A stretch of 64,000 nt of DNA from Chitinophagaceae bacterium (GCA_016703625.1 JADJBP010000002.1:620001-684000); one strand, 5' to 3'; shown: positions 18,697 to 29,614, counted from the first letter of the stretch. Notes: generated by a model from the letters alone, not told the origin. Program-made: numbers and translations.

Positions 18697-19860
18697 ATGG
18701 ACCTCTCTTACATACTCAATGAATTTGCCGAAGAACGCGAAAATTATTTCAACGCCGTTTCGCCGCCCATCATGCAAACCAGCAATTTTGTTTTTAATAC
18801 GGTAGCTGATATGCGCAATGCCTTTAGTGATGAATATGCTGCCTGGTTATACAGCAGGGGCAATAACCCAACGGTAGATATTTTACGGAAAAAATTAGCC
18901 GCACTCGACGGAGCCGAAGACTGCCTGGTATTTAACAGTGGCGCTGCTGCCATTTTTGTAGTAGTTCTTGCCAATGTTAAAGCCGGCGATCATATTGTTT
19001 CGGTTGATAAACCCTATACCTGGGCACAAAAAATGTTTGATGTTATTTTACCGAAGTTTGGCGTAACCACTACCTATATTGACGGGAGGAAAATTGAAAA
19101 CTTTGAACGGGCCATCTTACCCAATACCACGGTTATTTACCTCGAAAGCCCCAACAGCTGGGATTATGCATTACAGGACCTGAAAGCTGTTGCCGAACTG
19201 GCAAAAGCGGAGCACATTACCACCATCATTGACAACAGTTATTGCACACCGTTATATCAAAAGCCCATTGAAATGGGAATTGATATTTCCATGCAGACCG
19301 CCACCAAGTACATCAGCGGCCACAGTGATACCTTAGGCGGTGTTTTAAGCGGCAGTAAAGCCATGATGGAAAAGATCTTTAACAGTGAATACCTCACGGT
19401 GGGCAGCGGAATACAACCTTTTAATGCCTGGCTGCTGATCAGGGGACTCAGAACCCTGCCTGCCAGGCTCGACAGGATCACGGCTACTACCCGTAAAGTG
19501 GTTGATCATTTAAAGAACCACCCCCGGGTTGAAACTGTACTTTTCCCGCTGGATGAACATTTTCCGCAGTATGAACTGGCAAAGGCGCAAATGCAGGGTG
19601 CCTGCGGTTTGCTCACATTCATTATAAAAGCAGAAACCATTACCCAGATCGAACAATTCTGTGAAAACCTGCAGCATATTTTTATGGCGGTAAGCTGGGG
19701 CGGGCATGAAAGCCTCATTATTCCCAAATGTTCTGCTATACAGCCCGCCGATTTTAACCCGGCAAATAAGGAGCACCGCATGCTCAGGCTCTATGCAGGG
19801 CTTGAAGACCCGGAATATATCATCAAAGACCTGGACCAGGCTTTTGAAAAACTGGTTTAG
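18697..19860 (+). CDS. Cys/Met metabolism PLP-dependent enzyme (trans-sulfuration family)
   Basis: 387 aa, intact. The fold type I trans-sulfuration signatures are present: QTSNFVFNT near residue 30, YSRGNNPT (phosphate-binding YxRxxNPT), NSGAAAIF, VIYLESPNSW, the IIDNSYCTP aspartate, and the PLP lysine in QTATKYISGHSDTLGG near residue 205. Family members are cystathionine gamma-synthases, beta- and gamma-lyases and O-acetylhomoserine sulfhydrylases; which reaction applies cannot be read from the sequence. The permease upstream and the B12 receptor nearby hint at methionine or cysteine metabolism. Confidence 0.85.
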   Translation: MDLSYILNEFAEERENYFNAVSPPIMQTSNFVFNTVADMRNAFSDEYAAWLYSRGNNPTVDILRKKLAALDGAEDCLVFNSGAAAIFVVVLANVKAGDHIVSVDKPYTWAQKMFDVILPKFGVTTTYIDGRKIENFERAILPNTTVIYLESPNSWDYALQDLKAVAELAKAEHITTIIDNSYCTPLYQKPIEMGIDISMQTATKYISGHSDTLGGVLSGSKAMMEKIFNSEYLTVGSGIQPFNAWLLIRGLRTLPARLDRITATTRKVVDHLKNHPRVETVLFPLDEHFPQYELAKAQMQGACGLLTFIIKAETITQIEQFCENLQHIFMAVSWGGHESLIIPKCSAIQPADFNPANKEHRMLRLYAGLEDPEYIIKDLDQAFEKLV

Positions 19861-19922
19861 CCGTTTTACCGCCTGTATAATTGTTTTATCCGTTTTAGGT
19901 ACAGATGAATTAATTTTGTTGC

Positions 19923-21354
19923 ATGTATTACAAGTTTTTAACCCTTTCTTTTTTTATTGGCCCTTTCCTTTTCCGCCAATGCCCAGGAAAAATGGAGTTT
20001 GCTGAAATGTGTTGAGTATGCCATGGCCAATAATATTTCTATAAAGCAAACTGACCTGCAAAGCAAAATTGCTGAGCTGGATCTAAAGCAGAGCAGGCTG
20101 GGACAAATACCCGGTTTAAATTTCAGCGGAGGTCCAAGTTTTAACAACGGCCGTAACCAGGATCCAACCACTTTCAGCCTGATCACTCAAAGTTATTTAT
20201 CGGCCAATATGCAGTTACAGAGCAGCGCCGATATCTTTAACTGGTTTAGCAGGAAAAATACAATAGCCGCCAATGAATGGGAACTGCTGGCAGCCAGGGC
20301 CAGTACCGATAAATTAAAAAATGATATTGCATTATCTGTAGCCAATTTGTATCTGCAGATCCTGCTGGGTATGGAGCAGGAAAAAATTGCCGGCATTCAA
20401 CTGCAGCAATCGCAGGCACAGTTGAGTAATACCCGTAAACTGGTTGATGCAGGTGCATTACCCGAATTGAACGCTGCAGAGCTGGAAGCACAGGTAGCCA
20501 GGGACAGCGCCACTGTAATTACATCCAGGGGAAATGTGGTACAGAATATTTTATCATTAAAAGCCTTTATGGCCGTTGATGCTGCAACTCCTTTTGAAAT
20601 TGAAACCCCTCCGGCTGATAAAATATTTGTAGAAAAAATCGCAGACCTGCAACCTGAACCGGTTTATACGCTGGCCATGGCAAACATGCCACAACAGCGG
20701 GTTAATGATTATAGAATGAAAGCCGCACAAAAAAATTCGGCGGCAGCAAGAGGTGGGTTATATCCAACCATATCTGCTTTTGGAAGTTTGGGAAGCAGGT
20801 ATAACAGCAGGTCTGAAGAAATAACCGGCTCAACCCTTATAAACCCACCGATAGGAAAAGTGACCGTGGGTACGGTTGATTATAGTGTATACCGCACGAG
20901 CCCTTTTCCGGATTACACCTACAACAAACAGCCTTTCTTTTCACAATTGAATCAGAATTTTAATCAGTCCATTGGTTTAAGCATACGCGTCCCTATTTTT
21001 AACGGTTATAATAACCGTACTATTTACGAAAAGAGTAAGATCACTATTAAGAACCAGGAACTGCAGAAAGAACTGGATGATCAAACCTTAAAACAGGATA
21101 TTTACAAAGCTTATAACGCAGCGGTAGTTGCTTTGGAAAAACTGAATGCCGGTAAAAAAAGCCTTGAAACCGCTGAACGAACTTTATTCTTTGCACAAAA
21201 AAGATTTGAAGTTGGCATGATGTCAACATTTGAATTGATCACCAACCAGAATAATTTGTTCAGGGCCAGGCTGGAGAATGCTTTAAACCTGTATGATTAT
21301 ATTTTTAAAATGAAGGTGCTGGAATTTTATAAAGGGCAGGGATTGAAGTTTTAA
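19923..21354 (+). CDS. TolC-family outer-membrane efflux protein, frameshift in signal peptide
   Basis: About 477 aa from the ATG at 19923. The signal peptide reads MYYKFLTLSFF, then needs one extra T in a seven-T run (19950-19956) to continue LLALSFSANAQ. The mature part has two OEP repeats with long alpha-helices: AELDLKQSRLGQIPGLNFS, ARASTDKLKNDIALSVANLYLQIL, later GLSIRVPIFNGYNNR and FEVGMMSTFELITNQNNLF. It forms the outer-membrane tunnel of a tripartite exporter. The HlyD-type adaptor follows 112 bp downstream; no inner-membrane pump is seen nearby. Confidence 0.9.
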
Positions 21355-21466
21355 TGTTCATGGAAAAGATCACAAATTGGTTATGAAATACCTGCACAAC
21401 TGTTTCAATAAAATTTGAATTACATAAAGAATTTAACCCGGCTCCAAAAAAAATAAAAAAGAGAAA

Positions 21467-22819
21467 ATGAGTAAATCGCTTAAATGGATCCTGATCAGCC
21501 TGGGAGTTTTGGTTGTACTGCTGGTAGTACTGCAAAAGACCGGTGCATTTGGCAAAGATGAAGGTCTTAAAGTAACTGCCGAAAAAGTACAGAAACGTAC
21601 CATTACCGAAATAGTAAATGCCAGTGGCAAAATATATCCAGAGATCGAAGTAAAGATCAGCCCGGATATCAGTGGTGAGATCACTGAGTTGACCGTGCAG
21701 GAAGGCGATACCGTAAAGAAAGGCCAGATACTTGCACGCATTTATGCCGACATCTATAATATACAACGCAACCAGGCAGCGAGTGGTGTGGCACAAAGCC
21801 AGGCACAGGTTGCCAATTCGCAGGCAGCCATTGATGCCTTGAAAGCACAGATGGAGCAGGCACAACGCACTTTCGACATGCAAAAGAAACTGTTTGATGA
21901 TAAAGTGATCAGCCGCAATGAATTTAATATTGCCGATGCCAATTTAAGATCCGCCAGGGCCAATTACAATGCAGCTTTACAGGGCATTCGCGGCGGACAG
22001 GCCGGTGTACAGAGTGCACAGCAAAACCTGGCCAAAGCCAATACCGACCTCGGCCGTACAGCCATTGTTGCACCCATGGACGGTGTGGTAAGTTTATTGA
22101 GTGTAAAAAAAGGCGAGAAAGTTGCCGGCAACAGCTTTAATGTGGGAACCGAAATGTTACGCATAGCCGATATGAATAAAATTGAAATACGGGTTGATGT
22201 AGGCGAAAATGATATACCCAAAGTTAAACTTGGCGACAGTGCCGTTATAGAAGTGGATGCTTACAGCGACCGTAAATTTAAGGGCATTGTAACCCAGATC
22301 GCCAGCAGCAATATCGGCGCAGCTTCTGTTAATGCGCTGGCCGGAACTTCAAACGATGTTACGCAATACAAAGTATACATCCGTTTATTACCCGAAAGTT
22401 ATATGGATATGCTGGGCAAAGGCAGTTTCCCATTCCGGCCGGGCATGAGTGCCAATGCAGATATCCAGACAGAGACGCATGAAAATGTATTGAGTATTCC
22501 CATCAATGCCGTAACCACACGTGATAAGAATGACAGCACAAAAACAGGTACTAAAAAAGTTGATGAGTCAGATATGAAGGCTCCCGTTTCGCTGGTGGAT
22601 GACCTGGAAGTGGTTGCTTTTGTAATTGACAAAGACGGAAAAGTAAGTAAAGTAAAAGTAAAAACAGCCATCCAGGATATCAACAATATTGAAATTACCG
22701 AAGGTTTAAAAGAAGGGGACCTGGTGGTTACCGGCCCTTACGATGTGGTCAGTAAAACCCTGAAGGTTGGTAAAAAAGTAAAAGTGGTGGACAAGAAGGA
22801 TCTGTTTGAGAAGAAGTAA
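21467..22819 (+). CDS. Periplasmic adaptor (membrane fusion) protein of the HlyD/MacA type
   Basis: 450 aa, intact. One N-terminal membrane anchor (residues 5-23), a lipoyl half-motif EVKISPDISGEITELTVQEGDTVKKGQ, a coiled-coil hairpin of about 110 residues rich in Ala and Gln (QAASGVAQSQAQVANSQ), the second lipoyl half NTDLGRTAIVAPMDGVVS, and beta-barrel and membrane-proximal domains. This order is MacA/HlyD-like. It should link the upstream TolC protein with an ABC transporter such as MacB, but the next gene is on the other strand, so its partner is elsewhere. Confidence 0.9.
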   Translation: MSKSLKWILISLGVLVVLLVVLQKTGAFGKDEGLKVTAEKVQKRTITEIVNASGKIYPEIEVKISPDISGEITELTVQEGDTVKKGQILARIYADIYNIQRNQAASGVAQSQAQVANSQAAIDALKAQMEQAQRTFDMQKKLFDDKVISRNEFNIADANLRSARANYNAALQGIRGGQAGVQSAQQNLAKANTDLGRTAIVAPMDGVVSLLSVKKGEKVAGNSFNVGTEMLRIADMNKIEIRVDVGENDIPKVKLGDSAVIEVDAYSDRKFKGIVTQIASSNIGAASVNALAGTSNDVTQYKVYIRLLPESYMDMLGKGSFPFRPGMSANADIQTETHENVLSIPINAVTTRDKNDSTKTGTKKVDESDMKAPVSLVDDLEVVAFVIDKDGKVSKVKVKTAIQDINNIEITEGLKEGDLVVTGPYDVVSKTLKVGKKVKVVDKKDLFEKK

Positions 22820-22930
22820 AAAACCTCTCCTGCCACTTTTCCTACTTCCCCTTTTGCCCCCCCAAAAATCATTCCAGATGAAGTTTATCCCGATTTTTCG
22901 GGGCTCAGCATCTTCTGCAAACACGTCACT

Positions 22931-25132
22931 TTAATCTGTATTTGGCGAAGGGGTGAACAGCGCTTCTGCAATAGCAACACTTTCCGGTTTGCCTACATCA
23001 ACCAGCTTATCACCGCTGTGGTCGTATCCATAAATGGGATGATCAGCAGCCAGGCTGAGATAAGTTTCAACCAGTGAAAATTTTCCACGTTGCGGTATCA
23101 TATCAAATATCTCCGGCTGAAAAACAACCACACAACTGTAGGCCATTTCTTTCAGCCCCGGTTTTGGGATGGTAATTTTTTCTTCCCCGGTATTTGTATT
23201 GCGCCAGCCGCAAAGCCGGTTGTCTTCATCAAATAAAAAATAACGGGATGTTTTCCGGTTGGTGATGCCGAAACTGATGAGCGCTTTCCTCCTTTGATGA
23301 AATTCCAGCAGGTTATGTATGTTGAGGTTCGTTAAAAAATCGGCATTCAGTGTTATAAAAGGTTCATCCCCTTCCAGTAAATTTCGGGCATATAATAATC
23401 CACCGCCTGTTTCCAGTAATTCATTTCGTTCATCGCTGATCATGACATGGCTTCCCCAACCATTATTTTTTTCAACAGCTTCAATCACCTGGTCGGCAAA
23501 ACGATGAACATTTACAACCACATCAGTAATACCGTATTGCTGCAGGTATTCAATATTGTGTTGCAATAATGATCTGCCATTCACCAATACCAATGCCTTG
23601 GGATGCCTGTCAGTCCATGGTTTAAACCTGGTACCCAGTCCTGCAGCGAATATCATTGCTTTTGCCCCCGTTTCCCTGGGCGGGGGCTCCTTTACCCAGT
23701 TTTCTTTATTGGTATGTGTTAATACGATCTTCACCTTAAATTTATTACGCAGGTGCCTGGCCAGTGCTTCGGCAGCAAATACACTCCGGTGTTGTCCGCC
23801 GGTGCATCCAAAATTGATCATCAGGCTTTTAAAACCGCGTTTAATATAGTCTGTTACCGAAATATCAATGATACTATATACGCCGTTTAAAAAAACGGGC
23901 ATATCCGTTTGTTGTTCTAAAAAATCCTTAACCGGCTTATCAAGCCCGCTTTGCGTTTTATATTCATCGATCCTCCCGGGATTTAAGATACCACGCATAT
24001 CAAAAACATAACCACCACCGTTCTCAGAAATATCAGCAGGTATGCCTTTTTTAAACGAAAAACTATTGATGGTGATCACCAATGGCGTTTCGGCTGTTGC
24101 CTGTACCGGCGTAAACTGCTGTATCACTGCTTCACTGATACAGATATCCAGCACTTTTTTAAATTCAGGTAAAGTGATCCCGATATTCTGATTACCTGTA
24201 AACCACTTTAAATTATTTAAGGCCTGTGGTATACTTGTTAAAAAATGAGCTTTACGTTCAAACAAACCCCGGAAACCATAGGCGCCCAGCACTTGTAACA
24301 ACCTGATCAAAATATAACCATTGTACTGGCTGCGGAAGGTATCTTTATCGATCAATTCTCCCACTGCCTGCTCAAAGGCATCCATATAATCTTCCAGCAG
24401 CCGTTGCTTCCAGTCATCCGGTAAATTGGCTTTTGCCTGCCACAATAACGAAGCCACATCATATTGCGGTGCTCCCCGCATGCCTCCCTGGTAATCGATA
24501 AAATAAATACTGTCATCAGCCTTGACCATGATGTTGCGGCTTTGAAAATCGCGGAACATAAAATAAGTGTATTCTGTATGCGACAGGTAATTGCTCAACG
24601 CTTCAAAATCATCGATCAGTTTTTGTTTATCATAAGGCTGGTGTAATGCATCCAGGAAATAATATTTAAAATACAGCAGGTCGGCCATGATGGCCTGTTT
24701 GCCGAATGATGTATTGGTAAGGCATTGGTTATAATCCAATCCTTTGTGCCCGGTAACCTGTAACCCTGCCAATTGCTGTAAACTTTTTTTGTATAACGTA
24801 TACACCCCTTCTGTAAATCCCTGTTCTTCCAGCCTGTTCAGCAGGGAGGTATCACCAAGGTCTTCCTGTATATAAATATTCTTTTCAGCATTGATACAGA
24901 AGATCGCAGGTACCGGTAAATTTTTTTGTTTAAAATGAGTTGAAAAGTAAATGAAGGTCTCATTCTCTTTCAGGTTGGCACCATAAGTGGCAATATATGT
25001 TTTACCTGCCGCATGAATACGGTAGTAATGGCGCTCACTGCCGGATTGGGGCAGTGTATCAATAGCGGTGATGCCTGATTTTGAAAATGAAGTAAACAGT
25101 TCCTTTATTTTTTCTACAGTTGAATACATCAT
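22931..25132 (-). CDS. Fusion: AmgK-type sugar kinase, RapZ C-terminal domain, MurU-type nucleotidyltransferase
   Basis: 733 aa in one intact frame. Residues 1-330 are an aminoglycoside-phosphotransferase-like kinase close to AmgK (SGSERHYYRI, QEDLGDTSL, FRDFQSRNIMV as the catalytic HxDxxxxN variant, YFIDYQGG as the metal-binding DxxG). Residues about 345-480 are a RapZ C-terminal domain (VFDMRGILNPGR, FGCTGGQHRSVFAAE). Residues about 490-733 are a nucleotidyltransferase (MIFAAGLGTRFKPWTDRHPKAL, LNADFL). AmgK and MurU are successive enzymes of the MurNAc recycling route. RapZ in enterics senses glucosamine-6-phosphate and controls GlmS. Joined in one protein, they suggest amino-sugar salvage with a built-in sensor; this is inference. 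Confidence 0.85.
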   Translation of the reverse strand: MMYSTVEKIKELFTSFSKSGITAIDTLPQSGSERHYYRIHAAGKTYIATYGANLKENETFIYFSTHFKQKNLPVPAIFCINAEKNIYIQEDLGDTSLLNRLEEQGFTEGVYTLYKKSLQQLAGLQVTGHKGLDYNQCLTNTSFGKQAIMADLLYFKYYFLDALHQPYDKQKLIDDFEALSNYLSHTEYTYFMFRDFQSRNIMVKADDSIYFIDYQGGMRGAPQYDVASLLWQAKANLPDDWKQRLLEDYMDAFEQAVGELIDKDTFRSQYNGYILIRLLQVLGAYGFRGLFERKAHFLTSIPQALNNLKWFTGNQNIGITLPEFKKVLDICISEAVIQQFTPVQATAETPLVITINSFSFKKGIPADISENGGGYVFDMRGILNPGRIDEYKTQSGLDKPVKDFLEQQTDMPVFLNGVYSIIDISVTDYIKRGFKSLMINFGCTGGQHRSVFAAEALARHLRNKFKVKIVLTHTNKENWVKEPPPRETGAKAMIFAAGLGTRFKPWTDRHPKALVLVNGRSLLQHNIEYLQQYGITDVVVNVHRFADQVIEAVEKNNGWGSHVMISDERNELLETGGGLLYARNLLEGDEPFITLNADFLTNLNIHNLLEFHQRRKALISFGITNRKTSRYFLFDEDNRLCGWRNTNTGEEKITIPKPGLKEMAYSCVVVFQPEIFDMIPQRGKFSLVETYLSLAADHPIYGYDHSGDKLVDVGKPESVAIAEALFTPSPNTD

Positions 25133-25192
25133 AATAATTTATCCCGGTAAAATTAGAATATTTATACCAGAGCAATAAAAGTTGGTGAATAC

Positions 25193-25218
25193 AAAAAAAC
25201 TCCGGTAAAATACCGGAG
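25193..25218 (-). terminator. Rho-independent terminator after the VIT protein gene
   Basis: CTCCGGTA and TACCGGAG form an 8-bp stem with a 3-base loop; seven T follow on the minus strand. It lies 25 bp past the stop at 25243. Confidence 0.85.
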
Positions 25219-25242
25219 TCTTCCATTTTCAAAGGGCGATGC

Positions 25243-28200
25243 CTACCACTTCACTTCATCCAGTTCAACAATTCCATACTGGTTATCCAGGTCAAACAAT
25301 TTTATTTCCATCTCCATATTGCCTTTTTGGAAATTTTTGAATGTTATAACCCTTACAAAATTGGGTATCCTGGCAGCATAGGTATAATTATTATAAGCAT
25401 CCACTTTAATCCGGTACCTGCCGGTTATAGCATTTTTAATGGAATACTCATTCAACATATTGCTGTTACCGGTATATCGTCCACCATTGGCGGTGTTTGG
25501 ATTGATATTACTGCATTTTAAATTCCCCGGTTCTACAACCTGCGTATTAAATGAATACCCATAATTGCTTTGCACGGTGATCCGCAGGTCAACAGGCAAC
25601 ATTTTAACAAGATTGTGGTTGATAAAGGAAATATCAAATTCATTTTTATGCAGGCCAAGTATGGCATTCATTTCGGCCAGGGCATTGATTTTTACTGCAG
25701 CATAATAATTAAATTCATCAGGCGCAGTTAATATTGAATAATACGTTTTACAGCTGCTTCAATATTTTTATGTTGGAAATAAGCCAGTGCCAGGTCGCGT
25801 TTTACCAGTAGGTTATTTTCATCCCGGCTTAATATGCCCTTGTAAACCGCAATGGCCTTATCAAACTGTTTCCAGCTTTCGTAAAACCAGGCAGCCAGTT
25901 TTAAACCATCCGTACTGCCCTGGCACAATTCAATGGCATTGTACATTAATTCTGATGCCTTATGGGTTCTGCCTTTTTCAAAAAAGAAGTTTGCCATTTC
26001 AAAATAAAAGCCAATATCCATGGGGTTTTCTTTTTCCAGTTTCAGAAAAGTTTGCTGCAGTTCGTAGTCTTCAGCCATTTTCATTTCATGAACATAATCC
26101 TCGTCTTTGGCACTGTTCAGTTTATATTCGCTCCAAACATAGTATTGGCGGGGATACCCACGTTTTGCTTTTTTACCGGTCATGACTATGGCCCCATTGG
26201 CACCATCGGGTCCAAATAAAGCAGCGGAGCCGGGCCCTGCAATATTGAATAGTCTTCAATATCATCCGGGTTAATATATGATGCAGACTCAAGGATGTTT
26301 CCATCCAGTACATATAAAGCGCCCCTGCCAACACCAAACCCGTTCTCGCCCCTTAACCTGATCGTGCTTTCTGCACCAAGTTTTGCCAATGATTGGCTCC
26401 TTACCTGGCACCTGCCACCTTCCAGCCAGTGCATTATTAATATCTCCCTGGCGAATGGTATTCACCTGGTCTCCTGTTAAATTTTGCACATTGGATGCAT
26501 TACTCCTGGCAGTTCGCCTGATACCAAAAGCGCTGGTAACAACAACTTCTTTTAAATCACCGCCGACAGGTTTAAAATCATACTGCATAACGGCTTTCGG
26601 CACAAGCAGGCCCTTGGTTTGATTTGCTTCCGGTGCTTTTGCAACATCAATATGTTTCTGTTCCGGTACGGGGTTCTTCAGATCTATCAATGCGGCATCT
26701 TTACTCCACCAGTTTATGCGTTTATTGTAATCTTTTACAACAGCATCAAGGGTTTCCTGTTCAGTAAATTCGGTAAGTGCCTTTATTTTGAATGCTGATC
26801 TGTACACGTAATTCAACGCTGCACATTTTGCTTCCAGGTCTTTGGGAGGTGCGATCTTATAATTGATATAATCTTCGATCCTTTCCAGCACCAGGAAAGA
26901 TGTTTGAGGCGTAACCACCCTTTCGGTAATGCCAAAAACGATCATGTTTTGCCATTGATAATAATGGTAGTTGCCATACATCAGCGAATCATATGTTTTG
27001 AGCATCTTCATTTTTTTATAGGTTGCTTCATCACAATTCTGATCACCGGGCAAAAAATAATTTTCTGATTTTGATATGGCGCTGTTATTACCATAAAACA
27101 GTTCCAGGTTATCAGCCTTATTGATAGAGCCGCTTAAAATAATACTGCCCCCCAGTTTAACCGGGAATGTTTCATTGATACTGATATTACTGGCTGTGTA
27201 TTTAATGAGAAAATTCTCCGCTGAATCTATTTTTTTTACAACATCATTTACCCGGGTATAGTACAAACTGATCAAAGAGCCTCCGGTATTGCCAACCAGG
27301 TTATTAAAATTGCTGTAATAATACCTGTATGTGGATGTTATAAAATGTACCGGCACAGCTCCCAATTTTGGCTGGGCATAGCCAATTGAATTTATCCCGT
27401 CGGAAAAAAGCAACACAGCATCGGCAAGCACATTGCTGAAATTAAGGTTACCCAATTCGGTTGCACCGGTGTATTTATAACCAAGCAGGAAACTGCGTAT
27501 GCTATTGAAATTATCCAGTTTACTATTGAACACTATAACCCCCTGCATCTGGTGATTGAACAGGAAGATGGTTGTTTTACTGATCTCATTCACCAAAATA
27601 TATTTTCCAGGTACTCTATTTCTTTCAGCAAATTCCTTTCTTTGCCTGATAAAGAAACATCCCAATACACGTTGATCGATCTTGGTTTACTTGGATAAAA
27701 CCGTTCTGCATCCGGGAAATAACGCATGATAAAATTTGTTTTACCCTCTTTTGTTGATACAGAATTGCGGCTTGTTGGTAAACTGGCTGATGGAAAATGA
27801 AATGGGGCGGTTTAACATCACATTGTTTTGCCTTAAGAAAACTGAAGCTTCTTCATTGTTCATACTGAATAATTCACCGGCCAGTAACCCGGGGTTGGCA
27901 TTTGGGATTGATGCGGGCCTGCTGATCTTTACATTCAGTGAAAAATTTTCTGTTATACTTTTAAAATCCAGCGGAAGTGTATAAGAAAGTTTTAAATTTT
28001 CTTCCACCATCATCTGCGTGATGGTGAACTTTATTTTCCGGCTGCTTTTGGCCGCAACCGGGTAAATATTAAGGCTGTAATTATCCTGGCCGTTCATTTG
28101 CAAAATGGCAGGATCGATCCTTTTGCCTACAATGCTGTTGTAAGCCTGCCGTGCTTTCCATCGTTCTTCAATACTGCCTTCCCGGTATTTACCATCCAGT

Positions 28201-28442
28201 TCAAGATAAAAATCAGTGATCACCTGTCCCCTGTTGAGTTTAAAGGCCTGGTAGGCTTCCACTTCCCGGTCTTTGGAATTATAAAATTCCATTTCAATTA
28301 TGGTGGTAGCAATAAAAGGGTTTGCTTCGATAGTTATGTTACAGCTTTTCAGTTGTACCGGCTGATCAAACAATCTTTGTTGTGCGTTGCTTTGAGTAAC
28401 AAATGTGAATACCAAAAGCATGGGTAGGAATAATTTCTGCAT
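25243..28442 (-). CDS. VIT-VWA protein with internal TonB-plug-like domain and TPR region, several frameshifts
   Basis: About 1,065 aa when repaired. Signal peptide MQKLFLPMLLVF ending SNAQ; VIT domain (residues 20-210, with EAYQAFKLNRGQVI and ARQAYNSIVGKRIDP); a VWA segment beginning YWDVSLSGKER, with DxSxS as in a MIDAS site; then LKEVVVTSAFGIRR followed by a plug-like module (LRGENGFGVGRGALYVLDGN, INPDDIEDYSILQGP, then GANGAIVMTGKKAKR); a TPR-like stretch (FEMANFFFEKGRTHKASELMY); and a C-terminal beta domain. Breaks near 27740, 27605, 26420-26405, 26245 and 25735 each close with one or two homopolymer bases. No beta-barrel follows the plug module. Probably an outer-membrane or periplasmic assembly; function unknown. 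Confidence 0.75.
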
Positions 28443-28493
28443 AAACAATTTTTTTAGATGATGCAGAAAGAAAATATTTTACATAAAAAATAT

Positions 28494-29603
28494 CTAAAAC
28501 AACCTCGCCTGCTGCCCCGGTCTCCTGAACAGTTTTGTATTCAAACTCCATTCTTCTGCATTCATCTTATACAGCTTGCCGTATTTCTTATAGGTCTGTG
28601 CCACCATGTCTGCCATATTTCCCTCGCCCCGCATGCGCAGGCCCCAGCGGGTATCATTCACTTGTCCATTATGGCTTTGTTCGATCAGGCTCCAGACTTT
28701 TTCGGCACGGTCGGGTAAATTTTTAAACAGCCAGTCGTGAAATAACAATTTAATGGCACCATTCAGGCGGATGAAGGTGTAAGCTGTAAACGTTGCGCCG
28801 TTATCTGCAGCAGCCTTCATGATACGCTGCATTTCGTGTTCATTCAGCCCCGGTATCATCGGGCCCATCATAACGCCCATGCGTACACCGGATTTGCTCA
28901 GTGTTTCGATCACTTTTAATTTTTGTTGGGCTGTGGTTGTGCGTGGTTCCATGATGCGGCGCAGGTCTTCATTAAAAGAGGTGATGGAAACCATGGCCGA
29001 TACGATCCCCTTTTTTGCCATTTCCTGCAACACATCGGTGTCTTTCAATATCCAGGAATTTTTGGTGAGTATGCCAACCGGCTGGTTAAATTCATTACAT
29101 ACTTCAAGCAGTTGCCTGGTTAAACGGTAGGTTTGTTCTGCAGGCTGGTAACAATCGGTATTGCCGCTGAGCATGATGGGTGTGCCATCCCATTTGGGAT
29201 GCATCAAAAATTTCCGCAACAGCTGCGGTGCATTTTTTTTGACCAGTATCTTTTGTTCAAAATCCAAACCGGCACTGTAGCCCCAGTACTCATGCACGTT
29301 ACGGGCATAGCAGTAAATACATCCGTGCTCACATCCGGCATAAGGGTTCATGCTGTAGCCCATGCCCACATCGGGACTATCCACCTTATTCACGATCGTT
29401 TTCGATTGCTGTTCAATATACTGTGTTGGCATGTTGGTTTCTTCCCAATCGTCAATGGCTTCCACATGCGCCTTTGCGGTCTCAGTTTTTAAAAAGCGGT
29501 TTTTTGTGTTTATCTGTGCTCCCCGGCCATGTAAATATTGTTTCGATTCATCTTTTAAAGAAGCAGTAACTTTAACTGCATCCTGTTTTAATTTATTTGC
29601 CAT
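28494..29603 (-). CDS. PA0069-family radical SAM protein
   Basis: 369 aa, intact. The cluster motif is CEHGCIYCYARNVHEYWG (CxxxCxxC) near residue 92, preceded by GMGYSMNPYAG. MLSGNTDCYQPAEQTYRLTRQ and the C-terminal MRGEGNMADMV are typical of the PA0069/Rv2578c group, distantly related to spore photoproduct lyase. Substrate unknown. It is divergent from the SRAP gene, starts only 11 bp apart, and lies at the head of a group of DNA-damage genes. A role in nucleic-acid repair is a guess from context. Confidence 0.9.
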   Translation of the reverse strand: MANKLKQDAVKVTASLKDESKQYLHGRGAQINTKNRFLKTETAKAHVEAIDDWEETNMPTQYIEQQSKTIVNKVDSPDVGMGYSMNPYAGCEHGCIYCYARNVHEYWGYSAGLDFEQKILVKKNAPQLLRKFLMHPKWDGTPIMLSGNTDCYQPAEQTYRLTRQLLEVCNEFNQPVGILTKNSWILKDTDVLQEMAKKGIVSAMVSITSFNEDLRRIMEPRTTTAQQKLKVIETLSKSGVRMGVMMGPMIPGLNEHEMQRIMKAAADNGATFTAYTFIRLNGAIKLLFHDWLFKNLPDRAEKVWSLIEQSHNGQVNDTRWGLRMRGEGNMADMVAQTYKKYGKLYKMNAEEWSLNTKLFRRPGQQARLF

Positions 29604-29614
29604 ATTTTATTTTT

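Noticed and set aside
25727..26434. A stand-alone SusC/TonB-dependent receptor gene suggested by the plug motif.
   Set aside because: The frame on both sides continues into VIT-VWA and TPR segments after simple base repair, and no 22-strand barrel or SusD partner follows.
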